From NCBI GenBank assembly GCA_026981975.1, contig JALSHV010000008.1, forward strand, positions 1 through 64,000: a stretch of 64,000 nt of DNA, written 5' to 3'. Made by a program: the position numbers and the translations under genes. Positions within the stretch are counted from its first letter, which is position 1, and each line of letters starts with the position of its first letter. Shown piece by piece: positions 17,541 to 29,036 of this stretch. The notes beneath the pieces are model-generated. The model saw nothing but the letters and a program-made list of their open reading frames with translations. It was not told the DNA's origin and did no database searches. Origin of the DNA: Aquificaceae bacterium (GTDB taxonomy: Bacteria > Aquificota > Aquificia > Aquificales > Aquificaceae).

Positions 17541-18227
17541 ATGGGGGAATCAGAAAAACTAATAGGTTTCTTAAGAAAAAGTGTTCTCTTCCGAAATTTA
17601 TCGGAAAAAGATCTCAGGAAGATATCTTTAAACTTTGAAATAGTGAACCTTCCCATGGGAGAAGTTCTTTTCTACGAAAAAGAAGAAGGCGGTGATATGT
17701 ATGTAGTTTTAGAGGGCAGAGTGCGAGCATCTTTGTTTGACGAACACGGAAACGAATTCGTCTTAGCGGAAATAGGTCCCGGAGAGTTTATAGGAGAAAT
17801 GAGTATGATAGACGAACTTCCCAGATCTGCAACGGTTATAGCTCAGGAAAACACAAGATTGGCTAAGTTAAGAAGAGATATATTCTTTAGGATAATAAGA
17901 GAAAATCAAGATATAGCCATAAACGTTATTAAAGCTCTTGTGGCAAGACTTAGAAAGACCGACGACATGGTAGAAGCTTTAGCTTTCAGAAGTGTGGAAG
18001 GGAGAATAGTGAAATTTCTCCTAAAGCTGGGAAAGGAAAAAGGAGTAAAAGAAGCTGATAATTACAGAATAAGAAAAATGACTCACAGAGACTTGGCTTC
18101 ACGGGTGGGAGCTTCCAGAGAAGCGGTAACAAAAGCCCTTAAGACTTTGAATTTTAAAGGGGTTTTGAAAGATACGGGTAACTTCTGGTTAATATCGGCT
18201 CACGCAGAAGAAGCCATAGATCCTTAA
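17541..18227 (+). CDS. Crp/Fnr family transcriptional regulator
   Basis: 228 residues. The N-terminal cyclic-nucleotide-binding beta barrel (about 10-125) includes EGGDMYVVLEGRVRA and IGPGEFIGEMSMIDELPRSATV. A long dimer helix follows, then a C-terminal winged helix (about 150-220) with the recognition helix in LASRVGASREAVTKALKTL. The GEFIGE...PRSATV loop keeps the Arg-Ser pair that contacts the phosphate in cAMP-binding Crp, so a nucleotide ligand is possible. No N-terminal Fnr cysteines are visible. It is divergent from the moaD-like gene with 34 bases between. Targets cannot be read. Confidence 0.93.
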   Translation: MGESEKLIGFLRKSVLFRNLSEKDLRKISLNFEIVNLPMGEVLFYEKEEGGDMYVVLEGRVRASLFDEHGNEFVLAEIGPGEFIGEMSMIDELPRSATVIAQENTRLAKLRRDIFFRIIRENQDIAINVIKALVARLRKTDDMVEALAFRSVEGRIVKFLLKLGKEKGVKEADNYRIRKMTHRDLASRVGASREAVTKALKTLNFKGVLKDTGNFWLISAHAEEAIDP

Positions 18228-18511
18228 AGTTTGAGAATTTCACTGTAAAGCTCCAGCAGCAAATAGGACCAGTTTTTCTCTATGAAATCTGAAATTCTGT
18301 CCAAGGTTTCTTTCACAAAAGAGTATTCGTTACCTACAACAGCTATGCCAAGTGTGCTTCTCTGCCACAGATCTTGGTGTTCTACTTCTGATACGGAGAG
18401 GTTAAAGTGATGTCTTAGCTTATCTTTTATTGATCTTATCTCTTTTCTTTTGCTCTTAAGAGAATTGACTTCGGGCATGAACAACTGCACCTTGAGAATA
18501 CCTACTATCAT
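18224..18511 (-). CDS. DUF503 family protein
   Basis: 95-residue protein of a widespread family with a ferredoxin-like fold, often near rbfA and infB but here beside tadA. The N-terminus MIVGILKVQLFMPEVNSLKSKR and the central VSEVEHQDLWQRSTLGIAVVGN are diagnostic. Its start overlaps the tadA stop by four bases, so the two genes are coupled. The 3' end overlaps the convergent crp-like gene by four bases. Function unknown. Confidence 0.88.
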   Translation of the reverse strand: MIVGILKVQLFMPEVNSLKSKRKEIRSIKDKLRHHFNLSVSEVEHQDLWQRSTLGIAVVGNEYSFVKETLDRISDFIEKNWSYLLLELYSEILKL

Positions 18512-18960
18512 CTTCTTTCCTTAAAGAAATCTTTTAAAAGTTTGCCACATTCGGGAAAAGGAAGGTAAATCCATTTTACATTGTGATTTGTTCTTTCATC
18601 ATTTAATAGATTGTATAAGCTCAAAATTCCTCCGTGTTTCTCATCAAGAGCACCGAAAACCACCTCTTTTACTTTAAAAAGAATAAGTGCATAGGCACAC
18701 ATAATACAAGGCTCTATTGTAACGTAGAGCGTGCAGTCAGTAAGATACTTACTACCCAACTGGAGAGAAGCTCTTCTAAGGGCTAGAATCTCCGCGTGAG
18801 CTGAGGGATCTTTGAGTTTTTCAACTGCATTGTAAGCTCTTGCTACTATTCTCCCTTCTTTAACAATCACACTTCCTATAGGAACTTCCCCTTCCACGTA
18901 GGCTTTCTGAGCTTCCTTAAGAGCTTCAATAAGAAAGTTTTCCCTTGTCACATATATCAC
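18508..18960 (-). CDS. tadA: tRNA-specific adenosine deaminase TadA
   Basis: 150-residue zinc deaminase that makes inosine at position 34 of tRNA-Arg(ACG). Zinc and catalytic residues are seen in SAHAEILAL (His ligand, catalytic Glu) and EPCIMCAYAL (two Cys ligands). The N-terminal EAQKAYVEGEVPIGSVIVKEGRIVA is the family opening (cited in part). Length is normal. The gene precedes DUF503 with a four-base overlap and follows nadE by 10 bases, suggesting one transcript nadE-tadA-DUF503. Confidence 0.95.
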   Translation of the reverse strand: MIYVTRENFLIEALKEAQKAYVEGEVPIGSVIVKEGRIVARAYNAVEKLKDPSAHAEILALRRASLQLGSKYLTDCTLYVTIEPCIMCAYALILFKVKEVVFGALDEKHGGILSLYNLLNDERTNHNVKWIYLPFPECGKLLKDFFKERR

Positions 18961-18970
18961 TCCTTTAAGC

Positions 18971-20680
18971 TTAATGTTTCCATCTGTATCTGTTCACAAC
19001 AGGCATACGCCAATCCTTACCGAAAGCTCTGGAAGTCACTTTTAAACCGATGGGTGCTTGTTTCCTTTTGTATTCTGCTTTTCTTACCATCTGCGCTACT
19101 TTCTCTACAATTTCCTTATCAAAACCTCTTTCCGAGATTTCCTTCACCGCTAAGTTTTCCTCTAAGAGCAACTGCAGTATAGGATCAAGAATCTCGTAAG
19201 GAGGGAGTGTATCTTGATCTCTTTGGTTTGGTTTTAACTCCGCGGAAGGCGCCTTATGAAAAACTCTTTCAGGAATTACTTTTCCCAGAGAATTTCTGTA
19301 AATAGCCAGCTTGTATATTTGAGTTTTGTAAACATCTTTTAGAGGGGCAAAACCACCTGCCATGTCACCGTAGATGGTTGTATATCCCGTAGCTGCTTCG
19401 CTTTTGTTGGAAGTAGAAAGGACTATATAACCAAACCTATTAGAAATATAAAATAAAATATTGGCTCTGATTCTTGCTTGTATATTCTCATCAGCGATAT
19501 CAAAAGGGAGTTCTCCGAAAAGAAGCATCATCTCTTTCCTGTAAGTGTTAAAAACAGCATCTATAGGAATTGTGTGAAATTCAATACTGAGATTATCGGC
19601 AAGCTGTTTTGCATCTTCAAAGCTTTCCTTAGAAGTGAAACGAGAAGGCATGAAAACACCCACCGTATTTTCCGGACCTATAGCATCAGTAGCAATGCAA
19701 GCAGTAAGGGAAGAATCAATTCCACCTGACAAACCTATAACAGCTTTTTCAAAACCGTTTTTAAAGATATAATCTCTTGTTCCTGTTACTATAGCTCTAT
19801 AGAGTTCCTCTTCCCCTTCAGGATTAGTTTCCAGTCTGTTATTGACAGGTTTCTTTGGCGGTAGAGCTAATTTTTTTATATCAACAGAATGATTTACACA
19901 ATAGCTCGCTTCTCTCCAGCGCAGATCTATAAGTCTGCGCTTTTTTACAATACTGAGATCAAGATTTACAGTAAGCAGATCCTCTTCAAAAGCCTTTGCT
20001 CTTGCCACTATTCTGCCAAGTGGATCAACCACCATGCTTCTACCATCAAATACAAGTTCGTCCTGTCCACCTACGAGATTCACATAAGCTATGAAACAAA
20101 TGTTGTCCTCAGCCCTTGCTCTAATAAAGCCTTCTCTAAAAGACTGTTTCCCTATATGATAAGGAGATGCATTTACATTTACTATAAGTTGTGCGCCTAA
20201 AAGTGCTGTTTGTCTTTCAAGTCCGTCAGGATACCAAATATCCTCACATATGGAAAAACCTATTTTACAACCGTTTATTTCTATTAAAAGTGGTTTATTC
20301 CCTTCTCTGAAATATCTTTTCTCATCAAACACACTGTAATTGGGTAATTTGCTTTTAGAGTATACTCCCAAAATTTCTCCTTTATAAATAAGAGCTAAGC
20401 TGTTAAAGAGATCTTCTTTAAGATAAGGCAGTCCTACGGCGATTAGTGTTTCAAGGCTTTTGGTTCTTTCCTTCAAATCTTCAAGAGCTTTCATACAATC
20501 TGTCAAAAAGTCATACCTTAACAGCAAATCCTCAGGGAAATAGCCACTCAGAGCCATTTCCGGAAAAACAACTATATGGCTATCTTCTTCTTTTTCTTTG
20601 AGCACCTTCCAAATTCTCTCTAAGTTGCCTTCTATATCTCCCACAGTCGGATTTATCTGAGCCAAGGTTATGTTGATCAT
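18971..20680 (-). CDS. nadE: Glutamine-dependent NAD+ synthetase
   Basis: 569-residue fused enzyme making NAD from deamido-NAD, ATP and glutamine. The N-terminal nitrilase-type glutaminase domain (about 1-260) carries the Glu-Lys-Cys triad in VFPEMALSGY, SKSKLPNYSVFDE and FSICEDIWYPDG. The C-terminal synthetase domain (about 285-569) has the ATP pyrophosphatase loop GLSGGIDSSLTA and LSTSNKSEAATGY. Both active sites look intact, so ammonia is drawn from glutamine. It is first gene of the minus-strand run to tadA and DUF503, divergent from the flavoprotein gene. Confidence 0.96.
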   Translation of the reverse strand: MINITLAQINPTVGDIEGNLERIWKVLKEKEEDSHIVVFPEMALSGYFPEDLLLRYDFLTDCMKALEDLKERTKSLETLIAVGLPYLKEDLFNSLALIYKGEILGVYSKSKLPNYSVFDEKRYFREGNKPLLIEINGCKIGFSICEDIWYPDGLERQTALLGAQLIVNVNASPYHIGKQSFREGFIRARAEDNICFIAYVNLVGGQDELVFDGRSMVVDPLGRIVARAKAFEEDLLTVNLDLSIVKKRRLIDLRWREASYCVNHSVDIKKLALPPKKPVNNRLETNPEGEEELYRAIVTGTRDYIFKNGFEKAVIGLSGGIDSSLTACIATDAIGPENTVGVFMPSRFTSKESFEDAKQLADNLSIEFHTIPIDAVFNTYRKEMMLLFGELPFDIADENIQARIRANILFYISNRFGYIVLSTSNKSEAATGYTTIYGDMAGGFAPLKDVYKTQIYKLAIYRNSLGKVIPERVFHKAPSAELKPNQRDQDTLPPYEILDPILQLLLEENLAVKEISERGFDKEIVEKVAQMVRKAEYKRKQAPIGLKVTSRAFGKDWRMPVVNRYRWKH

Positions 20681-20726
20681 TGGATTTAGTATAACTGAAT
20701 AATCTAACTCTTCCTATAATAATCCT

Positions 20727-21860
20727 GTGAAATACGATGCTGTAGTAATAGGAGCTGGACCCGCTGGTTCAAGTTGCGCAGCTGAACTGGCGAATAGAGG
20801 AATGCGGGTTCTGCTCTTAGATAAAAAAAGATTCCCTCGTCAAAAACTTTGCGGGGGTTGTGTTTCCAGCAGAATAAACCCTTATCTTCCGAAGGGTTGG
20901 CAGGTTTCAATCCTTAACCCAGTAAAGGGTGCTATCTTGGGTTTTAAGGATATATACGAGAAAAGAAAAGTTGATATCCCTGTGGCATGGACAGTGGACA
21001 GAAGTCTTTTTGATACTTTTCTTCTAAGAGAAGCTGAACGTAAAGGTGCTGATGTATTAGAATCTGCAGAGTTCTTTTTCTTTGAGGACAATGAATCCTT
21101 TTTTAAAGTTATAACCTCTGCAGGTGTGTTTAAGACAGATTTTTTAATAGGAGCCGATGGTTTTTATACAAAGGTAGGCAGGCAATTAGGGTATCGTAGA
21201 AGACAATACTTTCGTTCCGTTGAAGTTGAAGGAGAAGGAAATCTTAAAGAGGAGGTGTTCATAAAAATTGGAGTGGTAAGCAGAGGATACTTTTGGATTT
21301 TCCCTAAGAGAGATAAGGTAAACATAGGAATAGCAACAACCGGAAAAGAACAACTTCCAGAAGTTCTCAAGGAGTGTGTAACAAACGGCTCTCCATTCAA
21401 TCTTCGGAGAACAGGAAAACCGAAAAGCTGGCCCATACCTTTTTCCACAAAAAGAGAGGACATACACCTAGGGAAGGGTAAAGTTGTCCTTGTAGGAGAT
21501 GCTGCAGGACTTGTAGATCCCTTACTGGGGGAAGGCATTTACTACGCTGTTAGAAGCGGTATCCTCGCAGGGAAATTTATTGCAGATGGAAAGCCGGAAG
21601 AATACAGAAAAGCTGTTCTTAAAGAAATAGCCCCCGAACTTATCTATGCGGCTAAAATAGCAAATCTCGCTTATCGCTTTCAGGAAATTGCTTTCCGAAT
21701 GGGGAAAAGCTATGCGATTGAACAGTTTTTTCATCTCCTTTCCGGACGGGAAAACTTTAAGAGTATTTACATGAAAGGACTTCCTCTTTTTTTCCTTTAT
21801 ATGCTTGAATCCTTTGCGAAAAAAACTGCCAGAAGCATATTTAAACAAGGGAGGTTGTAA
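20727..21860 (+). CDS. FAD-dependent geranylgeranyl-reductase family protein
   Basis: 377 residues. The N-terminal FAD-binding Rossmann motif VIGAGPAGSSCAAEL, the family motif RFPRQKLCGGCVS, and the second FAD motif VVLVGDAAGLVDPLLGEGIYYA are those of the geranylgeranyl reductase/ChlP group. Members reduce isoprenoid double bonds, for example quinone tails or archaeal-type lipids. Saturation of the menathioquinone-type side chain is a possible role in Aquificales but is inference. It is followed after 2 bases by phoU, probably co-transcribed. Confidence 0.88.
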   Translation: MKYDAVVIGAGPAGSSCAAELANRGMRVLLLDKKRFPRQKLCGGCVSSRINPYLPKGWQVSILNPVKGAILGFKDIYEKRKVDIPVAWTVDRSLFDTFLLREAERKGADVLESAEFFFFEDNESFFKVITSAGVFKTDFLIGADGFYTKVGRQLGYRRRQYFRSVEVEGEGNLKEEVFIKIGVVSRGYFWIFPKRDKVNIGIATTGKEQLPEVLKECVTNGSPFNLRRTGKPKSWPIPFSTKREDIHLGKGKVVLVGDAAGLVDPLLGEGIYYAVRSGILAGKFIADGKPEEYRKAVLKEIAPELIYAAKIANLAYRFQEIAFRMGKSYAIEQFFHLLSGRENFKSIYMKGLPLFFLYMLESFAKKTARSIFKQGRL

Positions 21861-21862
21861 GT

Positions 21863-22528
21863 ATGAAGTTTTTTGAAGAATTAGAGGAAACCAAAGAGTT
21901 AGTTGTTAAAATGGCAAAGTTAGTTCAAACAGCTATAGACAAAGCTATAAAGTCTTTGAACGAACAAAGTATAGAGCTTGCGGAGGAAGTTATAAAAGGA
22001 GATGACGAAATAGATACTCTTGAAGTAGAAATAGAAAAAAAATGCATACGTATGATGGCGCTTTATCAACCGGAAGCAAGTGATTTGAGATTAGTTATGG
22101 GTATATACAAGATAGTCTCTGATTTAGAAAGAATGGGAGATGAAGCGGAGAATATAGCGGAAAGATCCATATTTTTAGCACAAGAACCTCCGCTTAAACC
22201 TTACGTAAATCTTACCCTTATGGCTCAGATGGTAAAGGAAATGGTTAACGACAGTGTTATCTGTTTTCTTCAAAAAGACACACTGCTTGCGAAGAAAATC
22301 ATAGAAAAGGACGATATGATAGATGAACTCTATCACCAGCTTGAAAGGGAACTTATAACCTATGTTATGGAAGATCCCAGAAATATAAAAAAAGTTCTAC
22401 ATCTTTCTTTCGTTGCCAGACATTTTGAAAGAATAGCAGATCACTCCGAAAACATAGCGGAGATGGCTATATACTGGGCTGAAGGAGAAATGGTAAAACA
22501 CCTTCATATAAAAGATCAGGGGAAGTGA
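21863..22528 (+). CDS. phoU: Phosphate signalling protein PhoU
   Basis: 221-residue all-helical protein with the two tandem three-helix bundles of PhoU. The metal-binding motifs are repeated: KGDDEIDTLEVEIEKKC in the first half and EKDDMIDELYHQLERE in the second, each followed by a helix with the DLERMGDEAENIAE or HFERIADHSENIAE pattern. It modulates the Pst transporter and PhoR. SD GGGAGG precedes the start. No pst or pho genes are in the window. Its partner upstream is the flavoprotein gene; the functional link is unclear. Confidence 0.95.
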   Translation: MKFFEELEETKELVVKMAKLVQTAIDKAIKSLNEQSIELAEEVIKGDDEIDTLEVEIEKKCIRMMALYQPEASDLRLVMGIYKIVSDLERMGDEAENIAERSIFLAQEPPLKPYVNLTLMAQMVKEMVNDSVICFLQKDTLLAKKIIEKDDMIDELYHQLERELITYVMEDPRNIKKVLHLSFVARHFERIADHSENIAEMAIYWAEGEMVKHLHIKDQGK

Positions 22529-22634
22529 AATTTACCTTCAAATAGATAAAATTAGGAACGATTAATAATAACTATGAGAGCTGTAGAAGTTGAATCTACA
22601 GTATTATGGCTGGCTTTAAGGAAAAAGCATATGA

Positions 22635-25502
<2,868 letters not shown>

Positions 25503-25528
<26 letters not shown>

Positions 25529-26411
25529 TCTCTGTTCCTATTCCCCTTTCTGTGAATATTTCCAGAAGAAGGGAGTGAGGTATTCTACCATCAACAATAT
25601 GCACTTTTTTAACACCCCCTTCAAGAGCTTTCAGGGCGGAACTTACTTTTGGGATCATTCCTTCTTTTATAACTCCTTTCTTTAAGAGGAGAAATGCCTC
25701 TTGCTGACAAAGGGAAGAAAAAACGTTACCTTCAGCGTCTTTTACTCCTGAAGTATCAGTAAGAAAAATAAGTTTTTCAGCCTTCAGCTGACGTGCTATT
25801 TCCGAGGCGGCAATATCAGCGTTTATATTGTAAGCTTCTCCTTCATCTCCTACACCTACAGGAGCAATTATAGGTATAAAACCGCTTTTCAGAAGTGATA
25901 CTATCAAATGCACGTTTACTTCTACAATCTCACCTACATAACCCACATCGTCATCAGGTGGGGGCAAACCAATACTTGTAAAATACTCCCTTGCGTTTAA
26001 TTTCCTTGCCTTTAAAAGTTTCCCGTCCCTACCGGAAATACCCACTGCGTAAACCCTCTCACCGCTGTATTTATTTATAAGAGCTACAATATCTTTATTT
26101 ATATCACCTGAAAGAACCATTTCTACAATATGCATTGTTTCTTCATCTGTCTTTCTGATCCCTCCTACAAAACGGGATTTTATACCGAAACGTTTAAGAG
26201 TGTTACTTATTTGAGGTCCTCCACCGTGAACGACGACAGTTTCTATTCCCACGTATTTAAGAAGGACTACGTCTCTGGCAAAGGATTCCCTTAAATGTTC
26301 CTGCATCATGGCAGATCCGCCGTATTTTACAACAAACACCTTCCCGTGAAATTCCCTTATGTAGGGAAGTGCTTCCTGAAGAATTTTTGCTTTTTCTATC
26401 AGTTCCTTCAT
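25503..26411 (-). CDS. argB: Acetylglutamate kinase
   Basis: 302-residue kinase for the second step of arginine synthesis. VVKYGGSAM (phosphate-binding), VVHGGGPQISNTLKRFG (substrate), NINADIAASEIARQL and LIFLTDTSGVKDA are the family landmarks. The arginine-sensing N-terminal helix (LIEKAKILQEALPYIREF) suggests feedback inhibition by arginine. I use ATG 26411, which overlaps the pgk stop as TGATG; an upstream start at 26444 lies inside pgk. Translational coupling to pgk is likely. Confidence 0.96.
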
Positions 26412-27604
26412 CAATCCTGAATTTCGTCCAGATGTTCTAAACAAGGGAGGGAATTACCTTTAAGTAATTCAAGAAAAGCCCCTCCTCCTGTTGACACAAA
26501 ATCTATAGCACTATCAACACCTGCTCTATGAATGGCGTGATCCGTATCTCCTCCACCTGCAATGGTGAGAGCTGAAGACTCCGCCATTATCTTGGCAGTT
26601 TCAAAAGTTCCGTTTTTAAATCTGTCCAGTTCAAAAACTCCCATTGGTCCATTCCATATGGCGGTTTGAGCGTCTGTCATTATCTCCTTAAGAAGTCCTA
26701 AGGAAACAGGTCCTATATCCAATCCCAACCAACCTTCAGGTATTTCTTGCCAGGGAACTACCTTAGTAGGAGTTCTGTCCGATATTTCCTTACCTATGAC
26801 AAAATCCACAGGCAGGTAAAGCTTTACTCCTTTTTCTTTTGCGGATTTCATTATTTCCAAGGCTGTATTGAGAAGATCTTCTTCTACCAAGGACTTTCCT
26901 ACTTTATAACCCATTGCTTTTATAAAGGTGAAAGCCATTGCACCCCCTATAAAGATCTTGTCAACTCTTTCTATCAAATTTCTTATGATACCCAGCTTAG
27001 TTGATACTTTAGAACCACCGAGGATAGCAACTACGGGTCTTTGGGGATTTACCATTGCTTTTTCAAAATACCTGATTTCCTTTTCAAGCAAAAACCCCAT
27101 CACAGCAGGTTTTAAAAACTTTGGAACAAGATATACAGAAGCGTGTTTTCTGTGACAAGTGCCAAAGGCGTCACTTACGTAAACTTCTCCAAGCTCCGCC
27201 AATTGCCGAGCAAAATCCTCACTTCCTTCTGTTTCTTCCTTGTAGAATCTTAAGTTCTCCAAAAGGAGAACTTCCCCTTCCTTCAGTTTGTTTACTTCTT
27301 CCTTAACTTTTTGGCCCACACAGTCATGAATCAATTTAACATCTCTGCCTATGTAACGTGAAAGCCTCTTGGCTACAGGAGCAAGGGAATATCTCAGATC
27401 TTTCCCTTCCGGTCTTCCCAAGTGAGATATTAGAATTATCTTAGCTTGCGCATCCATAAGGTATTCAATAGTAGGAAGAGAGGCTCTAATACGTGTATCG
27501 TCTTCTATATTCCCTTGCTCGTCTATGGGAACATTAAAGTCAACCCTTACAAGAACCTTCTTCCCTTTGAGATTCAAATCTCTTAAAGTTTTCTTGTGAT
27601 GCAT
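26411..27604 (-). CDS. pgk: Phosphoglycerate kinase
   Basis: 397-residue glycolytic and gluconeogenic kinase. The N-domain has GKKVLVRVDFNVPID, LISHLGRPEG, LLENLRFYKEE and FGTCHRKHAS; the C-domain has ILGGSKVSTKLGI, the nucleotide site NGPMGVFE and TIAGGGDTDHAI...STGGGAFLELL. In a carbon-fixing Aquificales cell it would work mainly toward triose phosphate. The argB gene follows with a TGATG overlap. Length is normal for a monofunctional Pgk. Confidence 0.97.
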   Translation of the reverse strand: MHHKKTLRDLNLKGKKVLVRVDFNVPIDEQGNIEDDTRIRASLPTIEYLMDAQAKIILISHLGRPEGKDLRYSLAPVAKRLSRYIGRDVKLIHDCVGQKVKEEVNKLKEGEVLLLENLRFYKEETEGSEDFARQLAELGEVYVSDAFGTCHRKHASVYLVPKFLKPAVMGFLLEKEIRYFEKAMVNPQRPVVAILGGSKVSTKLGIIRNLIERVDKIFIGGAMAFTFIKAMGYKVGKSLVEEDLLNTALEIMKSAKEKGVKLYLPVDFVIGKEISDRTPTKVVPWQEIPEGWLGLDIGPVSLGLLKEIMTDAQTAIWNGPMGVFELDRFKNGTFETAKIMAESSALTIAGGGDTDHAIHRAGVDSAIDFVSTGGGAFLELLKGNSLPCLEHLDEIQD

Positions 27605-27635
27605 ATTAAGAAATTATAAAATTTATTGATCGGTT

Positions 27636-28214
27636 ATGAGAGAGGCTGAAATAAAAAGAGAGACTTTGGAAACAAAAATAAATCTCTATATAAACCTTGA
27701 CGGTTCTGGATCGTATGAAGTTAAAACACCCGTGGGTTTTCTTAACCATATGCTTGAAAGCTTCGCAAAACACGGAAGATTTGATCTAAAAGTGGAAGCG
27801 GAGGGTGATATTCACGTTTCTTTCCACCATACTGTAGAAGATTGTGGAATAGTTCTCGGAAAGGCAGTTCTAAAAGCTCTGGGAGATCTAAAAGGCATAA
27901 GGAGATTCGGTGATGCAATTGTTCCCATGGACGAAGCCCTTGTTCTGTGTGCTTTAGATCTTAGTGGAAGGGGATTGTTCTTTTACGAGGACAAAAACCT
28001 CAGAGGTAAAATAACCGAATTTGATTTTGAGCTTATATGGGAATTTCTCAAGGGATTTGCTCTTGAGAGCAGAAGCACCCTTCATATCAAGGTATTGGAA
28101 GGAAGAATACTTCACCACGTGGCGGAAGCAGTTTTTAAATCTTTTTCCCTGGCTCTTAAGGAGTCGGTTGGCTTCTTCGGTGGAAACGTTCCCTCTACTA
28201 AGGGCGTTCTTTAA
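27636..28214 (+). CDS. hisB: Imidazoleglycerol-phosphate dehydratase
   Basis: 192-residue monofunctional HisB. The manganese-binding His clusters are visible: [29 protein letters not shown] in the first half and the matching [13 protein letters not shown] near the end, with [15 protein letters not shown] in between. No fused phosphatase domain. It is divergent from pgk with 31 bases between, and directly adjacent (0 bases) to a sugar-type ABC permease gene. Other his genes are not nearby, consistent with the scattered biosynthetic genes of Aquificales. Confidence 0.96.
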   Translation: MREAEIKRETLETKINLYINLDGSGSYEVKTPVGFLNHMLESFAKHGRFDLKVEAEGDIHVSFHHTVEDCGIVLGKAVLKALGDLKGIRRFGDAIVPMDEALVLCALDLSGRGLFFYEDKNLRGKITEFDFELIWEFLKGFALESRSTLHIKVLEGRILHHVAEAVFKSFSLALKESVGFFGGNVPSTKGVL

Positions 28215-29027
28215 ATGAAAAAATTACTGTTAGTGATAGGACTGTTTATATCTTTAGTTTTTTCCTTACTCCCTCTTTTTTGGATAGGTGTGGTTTCCTT
28301 TTCCACAGACTTGAGATTTCTTACGGGAGAAAAATTTCAGTTTACTCTTAAAAACTACAAAGATCTTTTTGTTGTTAAAGATTTCCATTTCTTGGATTAT
28401 CTCATAAACAGTATAGTAGTTTCTTCTCTATCAGCTCTTTTAGCTATTTTCTGTTCAACTTTGTTAGCTTACGCTTTGTCCAGAATATCCCCCGTATTGG
28501 CTTTTCCCTTGCTTATGCTCAGTCTTGCTGTATCCCTTTTCCCTCAAATAAGCACAGTGGGTTTTCTCTACAGTTTTTTTTCTCAGCTTAATCTTATAAA
28601 TACTTACACAGCCCTTGTTTTACCCTATACCGCCTGGAGCTTACCATTGGGTATATGGTTGATGTATGCCTATATGACAAGTATTCCCCATGAAATAGAC
28701 AAAGCAGCTCTGATAGACGGTGCAAGCAGATTGCAGATCTTGATCCGTATAATAATTCCTCTTTCTAAACCGGGTATAATTACTACTTACATACTACTGT
28801 TTTTATTCTGCTTTAATGAATTTCTATTTGCTCTTATATTCACCACAGATTATAGAGCAAGAACTGTTCCCGTAGGCATAGCCCTTTTTGAAGGGCTTTA
28901 CGGTCAGATACCTTGGGGACACATATCAGCAGCTTCCCTTATCTCCGTTTTACCGGTCATTTTAACAGTGCTTATGCTTCAAAACCACATAGTAAAAGGT
29001 CTTACAGGAGGAGCTGTCAAAGGATAA
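28215..29027 (+). CDS. ABC transporter permease, MalG-like
   Basis: 270-residue inner-membrane permease of the binding-protein-dependent carbohydrate type. Six membrane helices are apparent. The cytoplasmic EAA loop that docks the ATPase is seen as DKAALIDGASRLQIL...PLSKPGI. The N-terminus (first helix, then periplasmic NYKDLFVVKDF) and the C-terminal GLTGGAVKG are typical of MalG/LacG relatives. No MalF-like permease, ATPase or binding protein is adjacent; hisB lies upstream and reverse gyrase downstream. The substrate is therefore unknown. Confidence 0.87.
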   Translation: MKKLLLVIGLFISLVFSLLPLFWIGVVSFSTDLRFLTGEKFQFTLKNYKDLFVVKDFHFLDYLINSIVVSSLSALLAIFCSTLLAYALSRISPVLAFPLLMLSLAVSLFPQISTVGFLYSFFSQLNLINTYTALVLPYTAWSLPLGIWLMYAYMTSIPHEIDKAALIDGASRLQILIRIIIPLSKPGIITTYILLFLFCFNEFLFALIFTTDYRARTVPVGIALFEGLYGQIPWGHISAASLISVLPVILTVLMLQNHIVKGLTGGAVKG

Positions 29028-29036
29028 AATGATTCC

